Below, in pieces: positions 42,250 through 55,429 of a stretch of DNA of 64,000 bases (the stretch's first letter is position 1; each line of letters opens with the position of its first letter). The translations under genes and the position numbers were made by a program. The notes beneath the pieces are model-generated. The model was not told the DNA's origin. It saw nothing but the letters and a program-made list of their open reading frames with translations, and ran no database searches. Origin of the DNA: an uncultured Pelagibacteraceae bacterium (GTDB taxonomy: Bacteria; Pseudomonadota; Alphaproteobacteria; Pelagibacterales; Pelagibacteraceae); contig CACPLR010000003.1 in NCBI GenBank assembly GCA_902634885.1, positions 1 through 64,000 of the forward strand. Direction: 5' to 3'.

Positions 42250-44328
<2,079 letters not shown>

Positions 44329-44329
44329 A

Positions 44330-45607
44330 ATGGAGTTTGGAAAAACTTCACAACTTTACTCATTGAATAAGTCTACTTATATAAATTTAAGATGGATAGG
44401 GATCATTGGTCAATTTATAACAATAAATAGCGTTAGATTTATATTTGATTTTGAATTCAATTATATTTTTGCTAACCTTATTATTTTGATTGGCGCAATA
44501 AGTAATCTATTTTTAATTTACTTTTATAAAAAAACACACTTATCAAATAGATCTGCTTTTAATTTTTTATTAATAGATATTATTCAATTAGCGGCTTTAT
44601 TATACTTATCAGGTGGAATATTAAATCCATTTGCTATATTTTTATTAATACCAAGTGTGTTTGCATCATCCAGTTTAGATATTAAAACAAATATTATTCT
44701 TATAGGTTTTACTATTTTATGTATAATTTTACTGACTTTTTACCATGAACATTTACCAGCACCGCTAGACCAATCAATCACAAACATTTACATTTATTAT
44801 TCAATTCCTTTAGCACTAATTATAGCTTTATTATTCCTAAATTACTTTGCTTTATCATTTGGAAAAGAGTCTAATCTAAGAAAAGAAGCTTTAGATAAGA
44901 TACAAGAGGAAATTTCTAAAGAACATGAGCTCATATCTTTAGGAGGTCAAGCGGCTGCAGCAGCACACTCATTAGGAACACCTCTTTCAACAATTAAGAT
45001 AATATCACAAGAATTATTTGGACAATTTAAAAACGATAAGGATGTAAAAAAGGATATTGATCTTCTTGTAAGCCAAGTAGATAGGTGTAATGAGATATTA
45101 AAAAGATTAACATTAAATCCAATCGTTGAAGATGAGTTTATTGATAAAGACTTGAGTTTGCACGACTACGTCAAAGAAATAGTTACATCATTCCAAGAAA
45201 TTTCTGATAAAAATTTTGATATTGATATCGAACAAAATGCTAATTCATTCAATGTTACAAAATCAATTGAGATTGTGTATGGGATAAGAAACTTTATTGG
45301 TAATGCGAATAAATTCGCTAAAAATAACATCTATATTGCAATCAAAAGTGATAGTGAGATCTCTGAAATAACAATCGAAGATGATGGACCAGGATTTCCA
45401 AAAGATGTTTTTAGTAAAATCGGTGAACCCTATATTAAATCAATAAAATCAAAGGATAAAAGTAAGTCTGGCTTAGGTTTAGGGATATTTATTGGCAAAA
45501 CTCTTCTTGAGAAAAACAAAGCTAAACTAATATTTAGAAACTCAGAGACAAGAGGTGGTGCAGAAATTAAAATAGAATGGCTGAATAAAAATTTAGCAAA
45601 TATTTAA
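44330..45607 (+). CDS. RegB/PrrB-like redox sensor histidine kinase
   Basis: Six hydrophobic segments, GGILNPF heptapeptide, H-box [27 protein letters not shown], ATPase [13 protein letters not shown]...[16 protein letters not shown]. Confidence 0.88.
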   Translation: MEFGKTSQLYSLNKSTYINLRWIGIIGQFITINSVRFIFDFEFNYIFANLIILIGAISNLFLIYFYKKTHLSNRSAFNFLLIDIIQLAALLYLSGGILNPFAIFLLIPSVFASSSLDIKTNIILIGFTILCIILLTFYHEHLPAPLDQSITNIYIYYSIPLALIIALLFLNYFALSFGKESNLRKEALDKIQEEISKEHELISLGGQAAAAAHSLGTPLSTIKIISQELFGQFKNDKDVKKDIDLLVSQVDRCNEILKRLTLNPIVEDEFIDKDLSLHDYVKEIVTSFQEISDKNFDIDIEQNANSFNVTKSIEIVYGIRNFIGNANKFAKNNIYIAIKSDSEISEITIEDDGPGFPKDVFSKIGEPYIKSIKSKDKSKSGLGLGIFIGKTLLEKNKAKLIFRNSETRGGAEIKIEWLNKNLANI

Positions 45608-47406
45608 TGTAATTTTTTTTTATTCTCAAATAATCCACTTAATTGTCCAATCATCACATCTCCTAATTCTTGAACATCAGTTATTTTTATTGCTTTTTGA
45701 TAATATCTAGAAACATCGTGTCCAATACCGATTGCTAAAATTTCAATATCACTTTTGTTTTCAATAAACTTAACAATTTTCTTTAAATGTTTCTCAAGAA
45801 AGTCTCCAGAATTTACTGATAAAGTTGAATCATCTACAGGTGCACCATCAGAAATTACCATCATAATTTTTCTTTCCTCTTTTCTTTTTTTAAGTCTATT
45901 AAATGCCCAAGTAATAGCTTCTCCATCAATATTTTCTTTTAGGAGACCTTCTTTAAGCATAAGTCCTAAATTTTTCTTTGATTGTCTCCAATGTGTATCT
46001 GCTGATTTATAAATTATGTGCCTCAAATCATTTAATCTTCCAGGATTTTTTGTTTTACCAGATTTATTCCATTCTTCTCTAGACAATCCACCTTTCCAGT
46101 TTTTTGTTGTAAATCCAAGAATTTCAACTTTTACTGAGCATCTTTCTAAAGTTCTAGATAAAATATCAGCACAAAGAGCGGCAATTGTAATTGGTCTACC
46201 TCTCATTGATCCAGAATTATCAATCAATAATGTTACAACGGTATCTTTAAAATCTAAGTCTTTCTCTTTTTTAAATGATAAGGAATTATACGGATCAATA
46301 ATAATTCTAGGTAATTTAGAGCTATCTAATAAACCTTCCTCTAAATCAAATTCCCATGCTCTGTTTTGTTTTGCTAATAATTGACGTTGTAACTTATTTG
46401 CAAGTTTAGTTATAATATCTTGAAAACTTGTTAGCTGTTGGTCCAAATTTTTTCTGAGTTTGGAAATTTCTTCAGGGCTTTCAAGGTTTTCAGCTTTTGC
46501 AACTTCATCAAATTCGGTTGTAAATACTTTATAATCTTTATCTCCAACACCTAAATTTTTCTTTTGAACAACACTTTCAGATTGTTGGTTTTCATTTTCT
46601 TCACTTGTTGTCTGTTCATCAAGTCGAAATTCGTTTATGTCGTCTAAACCATCCACTCCTTCATTTAAAGAGTCATCCTCTTTTTTATCTTCAGAGCTAT
46701 CTGAATCATTATCATCTTGATTATTGGAGCTTGAATTATCTTGGTTATTATCTTCTAGAGTCTCCTTTTTTTCATTATTTTCTTCATTATCAAAAATTTC
46801 CATATTCTCTAATATTTCTGAAAATTTTGAATTGTAGATCTCTTGATTTTCTAAGTTTTTATTTAAATATGTAATATGTTTATCAAAAGTATCTCTCAAC
46901 TCTTTCTCCCAAAAACTTAAAATTTTTTGAGCCTCTGGCTCAATTTGTACTTTTAAAAATTTGTCTAACATATAAATTTCAAATGCATCTGAAATATTTA
47001 CATCGTCTTTTTTTTTAATTTTTGTAAGATCAATTTTTTTTAATTTATTTGAATAGTTATTTTGGAAATTCTTTGAAATTCCCATTAACATTTCCGATCC
47101 TAACATTTCATATCTAATTTTTTCAGACAATTTATATAACGATTGGCAACCATGATTAGATGGCATACTTTTTTCGAAGATTGATTTATTTGAAAATTTT
47201 CTTTTTAAAGCTTCAGAATCATTTTCTGCTCTTATTTTTATAAATTCATTTTTATCTTTGATATTTTCAATGTTACTTACCTTAAAGTTTTCTTCATTTA
47301 ATCGTTTCCTATCTTTGGGATTTGAAAAGTTATCTTCAGAGATTACTTTAACGGTTGATAATATTGCTTGCTTAAATTTTTCTTTGAAACTGTCTTCTTT
47401 GTTCAT
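45604..47406 (-). CDS. cobT: Cobaltochelatase CobT-like VWA protein
   Basis: C-terminal VWA with [19 protein letters not shown] and [14 protein letters not shown]; acidic low-complexity middle. Confidence 0.88.
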   Translation of the reverse strand: MNKEDSFKEKFKQAILSTVKVISEDNFSNPKDRKRLNEENFKVSNIENIKDKNEFIKIRAENDSEALKRKFSNKSIFEKSMPSNHGCQSLYKLSEKIRYEMLGSEMLMGISKNFQNNYSNKLKKIDLTKIKKKDDVNISDAFEIYMLDKFLKVQIEPEAQKILSFWEKELRDTFDKHITYLNKNLENQEIYNSKFSEILENMEIFDNEENNEKKETLEDNNQDNSSSNNQDDNDSDSSEDKKEDDSLNEGVDGLDDINEFRLDEQTTSEENENQQSESVVQKKNLGVGDKDYKVFTTEFDEVAKAENLESPEEISKLRKNLDQQLTSFQDIITKLANKLQRQLLAKQNRAWEFDLEEGLLDSSKLPRIIIDPYNSLSFKKEKDLDFKDTVVTLLIDNSGSMRGRPITIAALCADILSRTLERCSVKVEILGFTTKNWKGGLSREEWNKSGKTKNPGRLNDLRHIIYKSADTHWRQSKKNLGLMLKEGLLKENIDGEAITWAFNRLKKRKEERKIMMVISDGAPVDDSTLSVNSGDFLEKHLKKIVKFIENKSDIEILAIGIGHDVSRYYQKAIKITDVQELGDVMIGQLSGLFENKKKLH

Positions 47407-48381
47407 TTAAACTTGAACATTTATCATTGACTCGGGCAAATCTTCTCCAAAACATCTTTGATAGTATTCAGCAATAATATTTTTCTCTACATCATCACAT
47501 TTATTTAAAAATGTAACCCTAAATGCATATCCAGTGTCTTTAAATATTTCTGAATTTTCTGCCCAATGCAAAACAGTACGTGGGCTCATAACAGTTGAAA
47601 TATCACCAGCCATAAAACCTTTTCTCGTAAGTGTTGCTACTTTAATCATATTAGAGACTTTTTCTTTACCTTTAGCATTATTAAGATTTTTGTTTTTGCT
47701 TAAAATGATTTCCATTTCCTTCTCTAAACCTAGATAGTTTAGTGTGGTAACTATATTCCATCTATCCATTTGGCCTTGATTTATCTGTTGTGTTCCATGA
47801 TATAATCCGGTTGTATCGCCCAAACCAACAGTATTTGATGTTGCAAATAATCTAAAAAATTTATTTTGCTTTATTATTTTATTTTTATCTAATAATGTAA
47901 AATTACCTTCTGCTTCTAACACTCTTTGAATTACAAACATTACATCTGGTCTACCAGCATCATACTCATCAAAAACAAGAGCAATTGGATTTTGAATAGA
48001 CCAAGGAAGGATACCTTCTTTAAACTCTGTGACTTGCTTCCCGTCTTTAATTACAATTGAATCTTTACCAATTAAATCTATCCTACTAACATGACTATCT
48101 AAATTAATTCTAATACATGGCCAATTTAATCTCGCAGCTATTTGCTCAATATGTGTGGATTTTCCAGTACCATGATAGCCTTGAACCAAAACTCTTTTAT
48201 TAAAAGCAAAACCGCTTAAGACTGCTAAAGTTGTTTCTTTATCAAATTTATAGCTTTTATCTATTTCAGGCACATATTCTGACTTTTCAGAAAATGCATC
48301 CACTTCCATATCGCTTTCAAAACCAAAAGTTTGGTTAACTGATAATTTTATATCTGGAGTTTTTTCAATATTAGGTGTCAA
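47407..48381 (-). CDS. cobS: Cobaltochelatase CobS-like MoxR-type AAA+ ATPase
   Basis: VLVQGYHGTGKSTHIEQIAARLNWPCIRINLDSHVSRIDLIG; LVFDEYDAGRPDVMFVIQRVLE. Confidence 0.92.
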   Translation of the reverse strand: MTPNIEKTPDIKLSVNQTFGFESDMEVDAFSEKSEYVPEIDKSYKFDKETTLAVLSGFAFNKRVLVQGYHGTGKSTHIEQIAARLNWPCIRINLDSHVSRIDLIGKDSIVIKDGKQVTEFKEGILPWSIQNPIALVFDEYDAGRPDVMFVIQRVLEAEGNFTLLDKNKIIKQNKFFRLFATSNTVGLGDTTGLYHGTQQINQGQMDRWNIVTTLNYLGLEKEMEIILSKNKNLNNAKGKEKVSNMIKVATLTRKGFMAGDISTVMSPRTVLHWAENSEIFKDTGYAFRVTFLNKCDDVEKNIIAEYYQRCFGEDLPESMINVQV

Positions 48382-48898
48382 TTCTATCCTTATAAGTATT
48401 TTTAAGTTGAGTATAAGCTAAAGTTATTACTTTAAGTTTATCTTCAAATTTTTTATTTCCAGAATTCATATCAGGGTGAAATTTTTTAACAAGTTTTTTA
48501 AATTTTTCCTGAATTTTTTCCCATTTTAGTCCTACCGATACTCCAAGTATTCCAAATGCTTTAATATCGTTACTATTAAACTTAAATTTATTCATATGGT
48601 TAAATTCATTATCAAATTTCATTTTATCCATTTCATCTTTTAGCGCGTTATTCCATAAAACTTTAAAAAAATTATCTGACGAACTAAAGCTCTGCGTCGG
48701 TTTGTGCCAGGTTAAATCTGATCTCAAAAAATCCATTATCTGCTGATCATTCATACCAGAGAAATAATTCCAATTTTTATTGAATTCTTTTACATGTTCT
48801 AAACATAGTAATCTAAAATTTTTACTATTATCTCTTTCTTTGGGTGCTTTATATAACCCTTCCTCAAAACAATTGTTCCAATCACAGATATTTTTCAT
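48371..48898 (-). CDS. J-domain (DnaJ-like) protein
   Basis: C-terminal ALGILGV-like KAFGILGVSVGLKWEKIQEKFKKLVKKFHPDMNSGNKK with HPD motif. Confidence 0.88.
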   Translation of the reverse strand: MKNICDWNNCFEEGLYKAPKERDNSKNFRLLCLEHVKEFNKNWNYFSGMNDQQIMDFLRSDLTWHKPTQSFSSSDNFFKVLWNNALKDEMDKMKFDNEFNHMNKFKFNSNDIKAFGILGVSVGLKWEKIQEKFKKLVKKFHPDMNSGNKKFEDKLKVITLAYTQLKNTYKDRIDT

Positions 48899-48918
48899 GT
48901 AATATAATATTTATTTAA

Positions 48919-49179
48919 ATGGATATTAATCAACTTTCAGAAATAGTAAAAAAAAAAATCCTAGAAAATCAATCAGTCGAAGAAATTTATTTAGAAGATA
49001 AATCCTTTTTACATAAAAATCATAAAAATAATGATCCTAAAAAATTTCATATAAAATTAAAAATTAAGTCAGAAAAACTAAAAAAAATGAATAAAGTGCA
49101 ATCTAATAGACTAATTTTTAAAATATTAGAGAATGAAATGAGAGAATATATACATTCGTTACAGATTTTAATTACTTAG
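48919..49179 (+). CDS. BolA-family protein
   Basis: 86 aa; KFHIKLKIKSEKLKKMNKVQSNRLIFKILENEMREYIHSLQI. Confidence 0.8.
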   Translation: MDINQLSEIVKKKILENQSVEEIYLEDKSFLHKNHKNNDPKKFHIKLKIKSEKLKKMNKVQSNRLIFKILENEMREYIHSLQILIT

Positions 49180-50274
49180 CTGCGAATTTAAAAATTTTTT
49201 TAAAGAAAATTCAGTGATTTGAAAATCGGTTTTTATTTTCCCAAAATTTTTAAATAGTATTAAGTTAATTTTTTTTGAACTATTTTTTTTGTCAGATTTC
49301 ATAAATGATATAATTTTATTTATATCTTTTTTCTTAAATAATGATTTAAAACTTTTATTTAACGGTATTTTATTTATATGATTTTTTATGAACTTATAAG
49401 ATTTGTTATTTATTAAACTTTGATTTTTACTAAATTCGATTGAATTCTTAATTCCAATTATAACTGCCTCACCATGATTTAGTTTTTTTGAAAATCCTAG
49501 ACAACTTTCATAAGCATGTGCAAATGTATGTCCTAGATTTAAAACTTTTCTTAAATTTTTCTCTGTTTCATCCTTTTGAACTATTTTTTTTTTTAAATTA
49601 CAACTTTTGAGAATAGCTTTGTTTATAAATGGCTCTTTAAGCTTTAAAATATCTTTAATATTTTTGTCTAAGTAGTTAAAACTTTGATAGCCCTCTAATA
49701 GGCTACTTTTTAATATTTCAGCATATCCACAAATAATTTCCCTGGTAGTTAGTGATTTTAGTAAATTTATATCTGATACCACAGCGTCAGGTTGATAAAA
49801 ACTTCCAATTAGATTTTTGCCATATGAATTATTAATACCTGTTTTCCCACCTACAGAGGAATCTACTTGAGCCAACAAAGTTGTGGGAATGTTAACAAAT
49901 TTAATACCTCTTTTATATGTGCTTGCAGAATATGCAGCGACATCTCCAGTGATACCTCCTCCAAATGCAATTAAACAATCATCCCTATTAAATCTATTCT
50001 TAAAAAGAATGTTTTGAATAATTTCAACAGTTTTTTGACTTTTATTCTTTTCACTAGGGTTAAATACATGAATCTTTTTCAGGTCAGTTTTTAAATTACT
50101 GATTAACCTTTTTTTAAATTTAATAGGAACATTCTTGTCCACTACAATCAAAATTTTAGAAAATGATAATTTTTGTGATGTAAAAATTCTGTTTATATTT
50201 GAGATTAAATTTGAACCAATAAAAATAGAATATTTTTTTGTTTTAGTATTAATACTTAGATTATGAGCCTTCAT
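49168..50274 (-). CDS. aroB: 3-dehydroquinate synthase
   Basis: AFGGGITGDVAAYSASTYKRGIKFVNIPTTLLAQVDSSVGGKTGIN; NLGHTFAHAYE. Confidence 0.96.
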   Translation of the reverse strand: MKAHNLSINTKTKKYSIFIGSNLISNINRIFTSQKLSFSKILIVVDKNVPIKFKKRLISNLKTDLKKIHVFNPSEKNKSQKTVEIIQNILFKNRFNRDDCLIAFGGGITGDVAAYSASTYKRGIKFVNIPTTLLAQVDSSVGGKTGINNSYGKNLIGSFYQPDAVVSDINLLKSLTTREIICGYAEILKSSLLEGYQSFNYLDKNIKDILKLKEPFINKAILKSCNLKKKIVQKDETEKNLRKVLNLGHTFAHAYESCLGFSKKLNHGEAVIIGIKNSIEFSKNQSLINNKSYKFIKNHINKIPLNKSFKSLFKKKDINKIISFMKSDKKNSSKKINLILFKNFGKIKTDFQITEFSLKKFLNSQLSN

Positions 50275-50773
50275 ATATATCTTTTATTTTTTTTACAATT
50301 TCAAATTTATCAAGCTTATCACAATTAATTTTATAGTCAGACGAAATATATATTTTTGATCTTTCATCTATCAATTTCTTTATCTCATTTATTTTTAAAT
50401 TTAAAACTAATGGTCTTTTTTTGTTATCTTTAATTCTTTTTATCAGTGTAGATGAGTTCCAGTTTAACCAAAAACTAGTTGATTTAGCTAAAGTTTGTTT
50501 TCTGATATTTCTATTTAAATATGCACCTCCACCTAAGGCAATGACTTGATTAGTATTTTTAAGTTTTTCTATTGAAATCTTTTCCTCTAAATTTCTAAAA
50601 TACTTTTCACCATTTATTCCAAATATTTCTACAATAGTTTTATCTTCTTTTTCCTCAATTAATTTATCGATATCAACGAAATCAAATCCAATTTTCTTGG
50701 ATAATAATTTTCCAATTGAGGATTTTCCAGCTCCCATCATACCGACTAAAACGATGTTTTTATTTGATTTCAT
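50261..50773 (-). CDS. aroK: Shikimate kinase
   Basis: NIVLVGMMGAGKSSIGKLLSKKIGFDFVDID; EKISIEKL; VIALGGGAYLN. Confidence 0.94.
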   Translation of the reverse strand: MKSNKNIVLVGMMGAGKSSIGKLLSKKIGFDFVDIDKLIEEKEDKTIVEIFGINGEKYFRNLEEKISIEKLKNTNQVIALGGGAYLNRNIRKQTLAKSTSFWLNWNSSTLIKRIKDNKKRPLVLNLKINEIKKLIDERSKIYISSDYKINCDKLDKFEIVKKIKDIYEGS

Positions 50774-50829
50774 AGGTTTCTATATTGAAAAAACACAAAT
50801 ATGTCTTATTCTGAAATTACTTAAACTAT

Positions 50830-51015
50830 ATGCAATTCACAAAAAAAACAAGCACAGGTGGAATATTTGCTATAGGAAAATTTTTAATTAAACTTATTTT
50901 AGTAGTTATTGTTCTTTTTATTGGAGTTGTTCTTGTTGCTAAAGTTGATTTTCCAGCACCAAATAAAAAAATTGAAAAAGTAATACCTAATGAAAATTTT
51001 AAAACAATTAAGTAG
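50830..51015 (+). CDS. Small single-pass membrane protein, unknown function
   Basis: 61 aa with one hydrophobic segment LIKLILVVIVLFIGVVLVA; overlaps start of the next gene. Confidence 0.65.
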   Translation: MQFTKKTSTGGIFAIGKFLIKLILVVIVLFIGVVLVAKVDFPAPNKKIEKVIPNENFKTIK

Positions 51016-52726
51016 TTTCTTTTTTGTATTTTTAGTTTGTAATCCAATAAATAATATAAAAGCCAATGAGCCAGTAGATATTTGGAATATTGAAAAAAGA
51101 GAAATCCCTGAAGATCAATCTATAATTCAAAATAAAAATGAAGATAGCACTGACGTTATTCAAGGAATAAAAATTGAACAACAAAACGAAAAAATATTAG
51201 TAAACAATTCCTTAAGTGTATCAGACATCAAACTAGCTGGTTTATATGATCCTGAAGAAAATGGACTATCAATAGATATGTGGTCAAATAGCAATGGAGA
51301 AGATATCAAAAGCACTTTAAAAAATTTAACTTCAAAGGATTTGTCTAAATTTTCAGAAAAGATCCTTGATATTGCATTATTAACAAATTCTTACATTCCA
51401 AATACAAATATTTCCTCAAAAGAATTTTTGGACTTTAAGTTTGATTATTTAATTAAAAAAGAAAATTTCGATTTAATAAAAGAATTTCTAATTAAAAACC
51501 CAAATTTAATTGAGGGTGAAAAATTAATCAAATTTTATACGGACCATTATTTGTCAAACTCTCAGTTAGATAAATCATGTGAAATATTTGAGATAACAAA
51601 TTTAATTTCTAGCGATTACCTCACAAATTTTAAAATGTATTGTTTAATACATCAAGATAGGAGAGACGAAGCGCAATTATTATTCGATCTTAAAACTGAA
51701 CTTGGTGATCTAGATAAATTTTTCGTAAATAAATTTAATATTTTAATGGGTTATAAAAAATCAAATGAAGAACTATCAGAAAAAAATATTCTTTATTTCC
51801 ATTTATCCCACAAAACCATCAAGAATTTTGAGTATGAACCCAAAATTGAAACTCCTAAATTTATATGGAACTATTTAGCGACATCCAATTTACTTAAAAA
51901 TGCAGAGTTTGTTGATATAGAAAATGAAGAACAAATTAAATTAATTGAGATAGCAACTAATGATGAAGTTTATAATGAAGAAGATTTGTTTAAATTATAT
52001 ATGAGATTTCAATTTGATATCAATCAACTACTAAATTACAGAAATGCATATAAACTGCTAGAAGATTACGAAGCAAGAGCATTATTATATCAAAGATTAT
52101 TATTGACCAGCGAAATCCCTAAGAAATTAAATTTGCTTTCTTTACTAAAAAAATCATTTGATCAATCAAATCTACCTAATGCTTTTGATGAAAAACTTGC
52201 AAGTCTTTTAAAAAATATACCAGAGGATGAAATACCCTCAAATTACACAACTTTTTTTATGAAAAATAAGGAGCCAGAGAAACTTGCTGAGCTCAAAATT
52301 AAATTGAATAATAAAGTTTTTCATCAATCAAAAGTTTTGAACTATTTTCAAAATAAAACAAGTCTTCCCCAGGTAGAAAAGGAGACCAATGATTTACTCA
52401 AAAAAATAAAAAAAAACAAAAAATATGTTTTTTCTTTAAAGGATATAATTGCAGTAGAGTCACTAAAATCAGACGGAGTTCAAATATTGAGAAAATATCA
52501 AAAGTTGTATGATTACAACAATAATTTACCATCTGAAATAAATACCATGATTGTAAATGGAGAAACTGGATTGGTACTTTTAAAAATTTCTGAAATTATT
52601 GGAGAAGATAATTTAGAGGATCTTGGCATAGAATCTGTAGATTACATTGTTAGTATTTTGAATGAATTAAAACTGGTAGATTTGAGGAATGAAATTTTAC
52701 TAAAAGTTCTGCCTTTAAAAGTCTAA
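50990..52726 (+). CDS. Conserved-type hypothetical exported protein
   Basis: 578-aa ORF with signal-like start MKILKQLSSFFFVFLVCNPINNIKA; no family motif recognised. Confidence 0.78.
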   Translation: MKILKQLSSFFFVFLVCNPINNIKANEPVDIWNIEKREIPEDQSIIQNKNEDSTDVIQGIKIEQQNEKILVNNSLSVSDIKLAGLYDPEENGLSIDMWSNSNGEDIKSTLKNLTSKDLSKFSEKILDIALLTNSYIPNTNISSKEFLDFKFDYLIKKENFDLIKEFLIKNPNLIEGEKLIKFYTDHYLSNSQLDKSCEIFEITNLISSDYLTNFKMYCLIHQDRRDEAQLLFDLKTELGDLDKFFVNKFNILMGYKKSNEELSEKNILYFHLSHKTIKNFEYEPKIETPKFIWNYLATSNLLKNAEFVDIENEEQIKLIEIATNDEVYNEEDLFKLYMRFQFDINQLLNYRNAYKLLEDYEARALLYQRLLLTSEIPKKLNLLSLLKKSFDQSNLPNAFDEKLASLLKNIPEDEIPSNYTTFFMKNKEPEKLAELKIKLNNKVFHQSKVLNYFQNKTSLPQVEKETNDLLKKIKKNKKYVFSLKDIIAVESLKSDGVQILRKYQKLYDYNNNLPSEINTMIVNGETGLVLLKISEIIGEDNLEDLGIESVDYIVSILNELKLVDLRNEILLKVLPLKV

Positions 52727-52746
52727 AATTTGTTATAAAATTAGTT

Positions 52747-53271
52747 ATGTCAATTAAAACGATAATCACAGAACCTAATAAAATATTAAGGCAAAAATCC
52801 AAAGATGTAATTTCGGTTGGTAGAGATGAACAGAAATTGATGGATGACATGCTAGACACAATGTACGCTGCAAATGGAATAGGTTTAGCCGCAATTCAAA
52901 TAGGTATACCAAAGAGGATTATTGTTATGGATATTTCTAAAGGTGAAGAAAAAAAAAATCCTTTGTACTTTGTAAATCCAGTTATCAAAAATAAAAATAC
53001 CGAACTTTCAACATATGAAGAAGGTTGTTTATCAGTTCCAAATTATTTTGCAGAAATTGATCGCCCAAAAAAATGTGATGTTGAATACTTAGATTATAAC
53101 GGTAAGAAAAAAGTTTTGAATGCAGAAGGTTTGTTGGCAACTTGTATTCAACATGAAATGGATCATTTAGAGGGAATACTATTTATAGATTATTTATCAA
53201 AATTAAAAAAAACAATGATTATCAAAAAGCTCTCAAAACAAAAAGAGAAGCCCGATAGAATTATTGTTTGA
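52747..53271 (+). CDS. def: Peptide deformylase
   Basis: GIGLAAIQIGIPKRI, EEGCLSVPNYFAEI, CIQHEMDHLEGILFIDYLS. Confidence 0.97.
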   Translation: MSIKTIITEPNKILRQKSKDVISVGRDEQKLMDDMLDTMYAANGIGLAAIQIGIPKRIIVMDISKGEEKKNPLYFVNPVIKNKNTELSTYEEGCLSVPNYFAEIDRPKKCDVEYLDYNGKKKVLNAEGLLATCIQHEMDHLEGILFIDYLSKLKKTMIIKKLSKQKEKPDRIIV

Positions 53272-53274
53272 TAA

Positions 53275-54195
53275 ATGGATAAAAAAATAGCTTTTTTAGG
53301 GACCCCTAATTTTGCAGTTCCTATCTTAAAATCTATTCATCAAAGTAATTACAAAATATCTTGTGTATTCAGTCAACCTCCAAGAAAGTCTAATAGAGGA
53401 CATAAATTAAATAAATCTCCTATACATCTATTATCTGAAGAATTAGGCATTGAAATAAAAACACCTGAAAATATAGAAAAAGAAATTGATTTCATAAAAT
53501 CTTTAAATTTAGATTTAGCAATTGTAGTTGCTTATGGACAAATTCTTTCAAAGAATATTTTAAGTTTAAGCAAAAATGGTTTTATAAATATACATGCATC
53601 TCTGCTGCCTAAGTGGAGAGGAGCAGCACCCATACAAAGATCGTTAATCAATATGGATAAAATTACAGGCTTAAGTATTATGAAAATAAATCCAAAGTTA
53701 GATGAGGGTCCAGTTTGTAACAAATATCCATTAGATATTTTGGAAAACGAAAATGCTAAGAGTTTGGCTGATAGGCTTTCAAATTTGGCTGCTGAAAAAA
53801 TATTAACTAATATTGAAAATATTTTACAACAAAAAGCTAATTTTGAAGAACAAGACTCTTCAATGGCTACATATGCAAAAAAAATTCAAAAAATCGAAGG
53901 TAAAATAAACTGGAATAATGAAGCTGATGAAATTTTGGCAAAGATAAATGGATTGTATCCACAACCTGGTGCTTGGTTTAGTTTCGAGAATGATAGGCAC
54001 AAAATATTGAGAGCCACTTTATCAAAAAATACTATGAGACCTGGTGAAATAATTGACGATGAACTAACGATTTCTTGTGGCAATAAATCAATCAAAGTAA
54101 CTGAAATTCAGAGAGAAGGGAAAAAGCCAAAAAAAACTAGGGATTTTCTTTTAGGTAGCAAACTAAAAAAAGGGATCATCTTAAAAAATGAATAG
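53275..54195 (+). CDS. fmt: Methionyl-tRNA formyltransferase
   Basis: IAFLGTPNFAVPIL, INIHASLLPKWRGAAPIQRSLI. Confidence 0.96.
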   Translation: MDKKIAFLGTPNFAVPILKSIHQSNYKISCVFSQPPRKSNRGHKLNKSPIHLLSEELGIEIKTPENIEKEIDFIKSLNLDLAIVVAYGQILSKNILSLSKNGFINIHASLLPKWRGAAPIQRSLINMDKITGLSIMKINPKLDEGPVCNKYPLDILENENAKSLADRLSNLAAEKILTNIENILQQKANFEEQDSSMATYAKKIQKIEGKINWNNEADEILAKINGLYPQPGAWFSFENDRHKILRATLSKNTMRPGEIIDDELTISCGNKSIKVTEIQREGKKPKKTRDFLLGSKLKKGIILKNE

Positions 54196-54928
54196 ATATC
54201 AAATACTCATAGAATACGTTGGTACTTCATATATTGGTTGGCAAACTCAGAAAAAGGGAAATTCAATTCAAAAAACAATTCAAAATGTTATTTCAAAACT
54301 ATTAAAGGAAAATATTAAACTTCATGGATCTGGAAGAACTGATAAGGGTGTTCATGCTTTAGAACAATCAGCCCACTTTGACTGTCAAAATAAAATAAAA
54401 GATATTAATAAACTAGTCAAATCCCTTAATTTTTTTTTAAATAAAAAAAGTATTTCAATTCTTAAAATAAAATTAAAAAAGAATGATTTTCATTCAAGAT
54501 TTTCTGCAAAAGAGAGAACTTATTTATATATAATTAGAAATGATCAATCTCCGTCAACAATAAATCATAATAGAGAATGGAATATCCGAAATAAATTAGA
54601 TCTCAATTTGATGAAAAAAGGTGCTAAAAAATTAGTCGGAACACACAATTTTTCTACCTTCAGAGCAGCAAATTGTGGTGCGAAAAGCCCAATAAGAACT
54701 ATAAAAAAAATACAAATTTTAAAATCAAAAAAACAAATTAAAATTAGAATTCAATCCCAGTCCTTTTTAAAAAGCCAGGTCAGATCAATGGTAGGGTCAT
54801 TAAAATATTTATCTGAAAATAAATGGAATTTAAAAAAATTTGAAGATGTCTTAAATTCAAAAGATAGAAAAAATTGTGCACCACTAGCCCCAGCACATGG
54901 GCTTTATTTAGAAAAGGTTAGCTATTAG
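54188..54928 (+). CDS. truA: tRNA pseudouridine(38-40) synthase
   Basis: GSGRTDKGVHALEQSAHFD, RTYLYIIRN, QSFLKSQVRSMVGSL. Confidence 0.96.
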   Translation: MNRYQILIEYVGTSYIGWQTQKKGNSIQKTIQNVISKLLKENIKLHGSGRTDKGVHALEQSAHFDCQNKIKDINKLVKSLNFFLNKKSISILKIKLKKNDFHSRFSAKERTYLYIIRNDQSPSTINHNREWNIRNKLDLNLMKKGAKKLVGTHNFSTFRAANCGAKSPIRTIKKIQILKSKKQIKIRIQSQSFLKSQVRSMVGSLKYLSENKWNLKKFEDVLNSKDRKNCAPLAPAHGLYLEKVSY

Positions 54929-55397
54929 CTTTCTTATTACTCATTGCAAATTTTTTATTTATTCTCCACCTTGATTCTGCTCTAACTATATAGCCACAAC
55001 AATTTTTTGATCTACATTTACAAGGAAACTGCCTGTAATCTTTGTCATATCCGAACCCATAATCACAAGTCAGCTCTTCACCTTTTTTAATATCTTTGAT
55101 AGCAGTAACCCATATTTTCAAACCTTTTCCTTCATATTCACAATTATTTTCACATGAATGATTTATTAATCCCGCTATGTTCCAAGAGAAATCTCCATCC
55201 AAAGTATATCTCTTGTTTAGAGTGAAAAGATAAATAGGCTTTGAATTATCATATTTATCTGACTCATCGATTTGTTTATTGGTAACTATTTTTCCTATGT
55301 AATCTATTATTTTTGTTCCAGCTTTAATATTCTTTGATGCATAAAGACCTTTACCTTTTTTATCAATGTCAGATTTTTTAATTTTGTACAATTTCAT
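54918..55397 (-). CDS. SET-domain protein (putative protein-lysine methyltransferase)
   Basis: KGLYASKNIKAGTKIIDYIG, GLINHSCENNCEY, KKGEELTCDYGFGY, post-SET-like CKCRSKNCCGYI. Confidence 0.93.
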   Translation of the reverse strand: MKLYKIKKSDIDKKGKGLYASKNIKAGTKIIDYIGKIVTNKQIDESDKYDNSKPIYLFTLNKRYTLDGDFSWNIAGLINHSCENNCEYEGKGLKIWVTAIKDIKKGEELTCDYGFGYDKDYRQFPCKCRSKNCCGYIVRAESRWRINKKFAMSNKKANS

Positions 55398-55429
55398 TAA
55401 GTTTCTATTTAGATATATGAATTAATTAA

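Noticed and set aside
45755-46874. Plus-strand ORFs opposite cobT
   Set aside because: Antisense shadows of the CobT reading frame with no recognisable motif.
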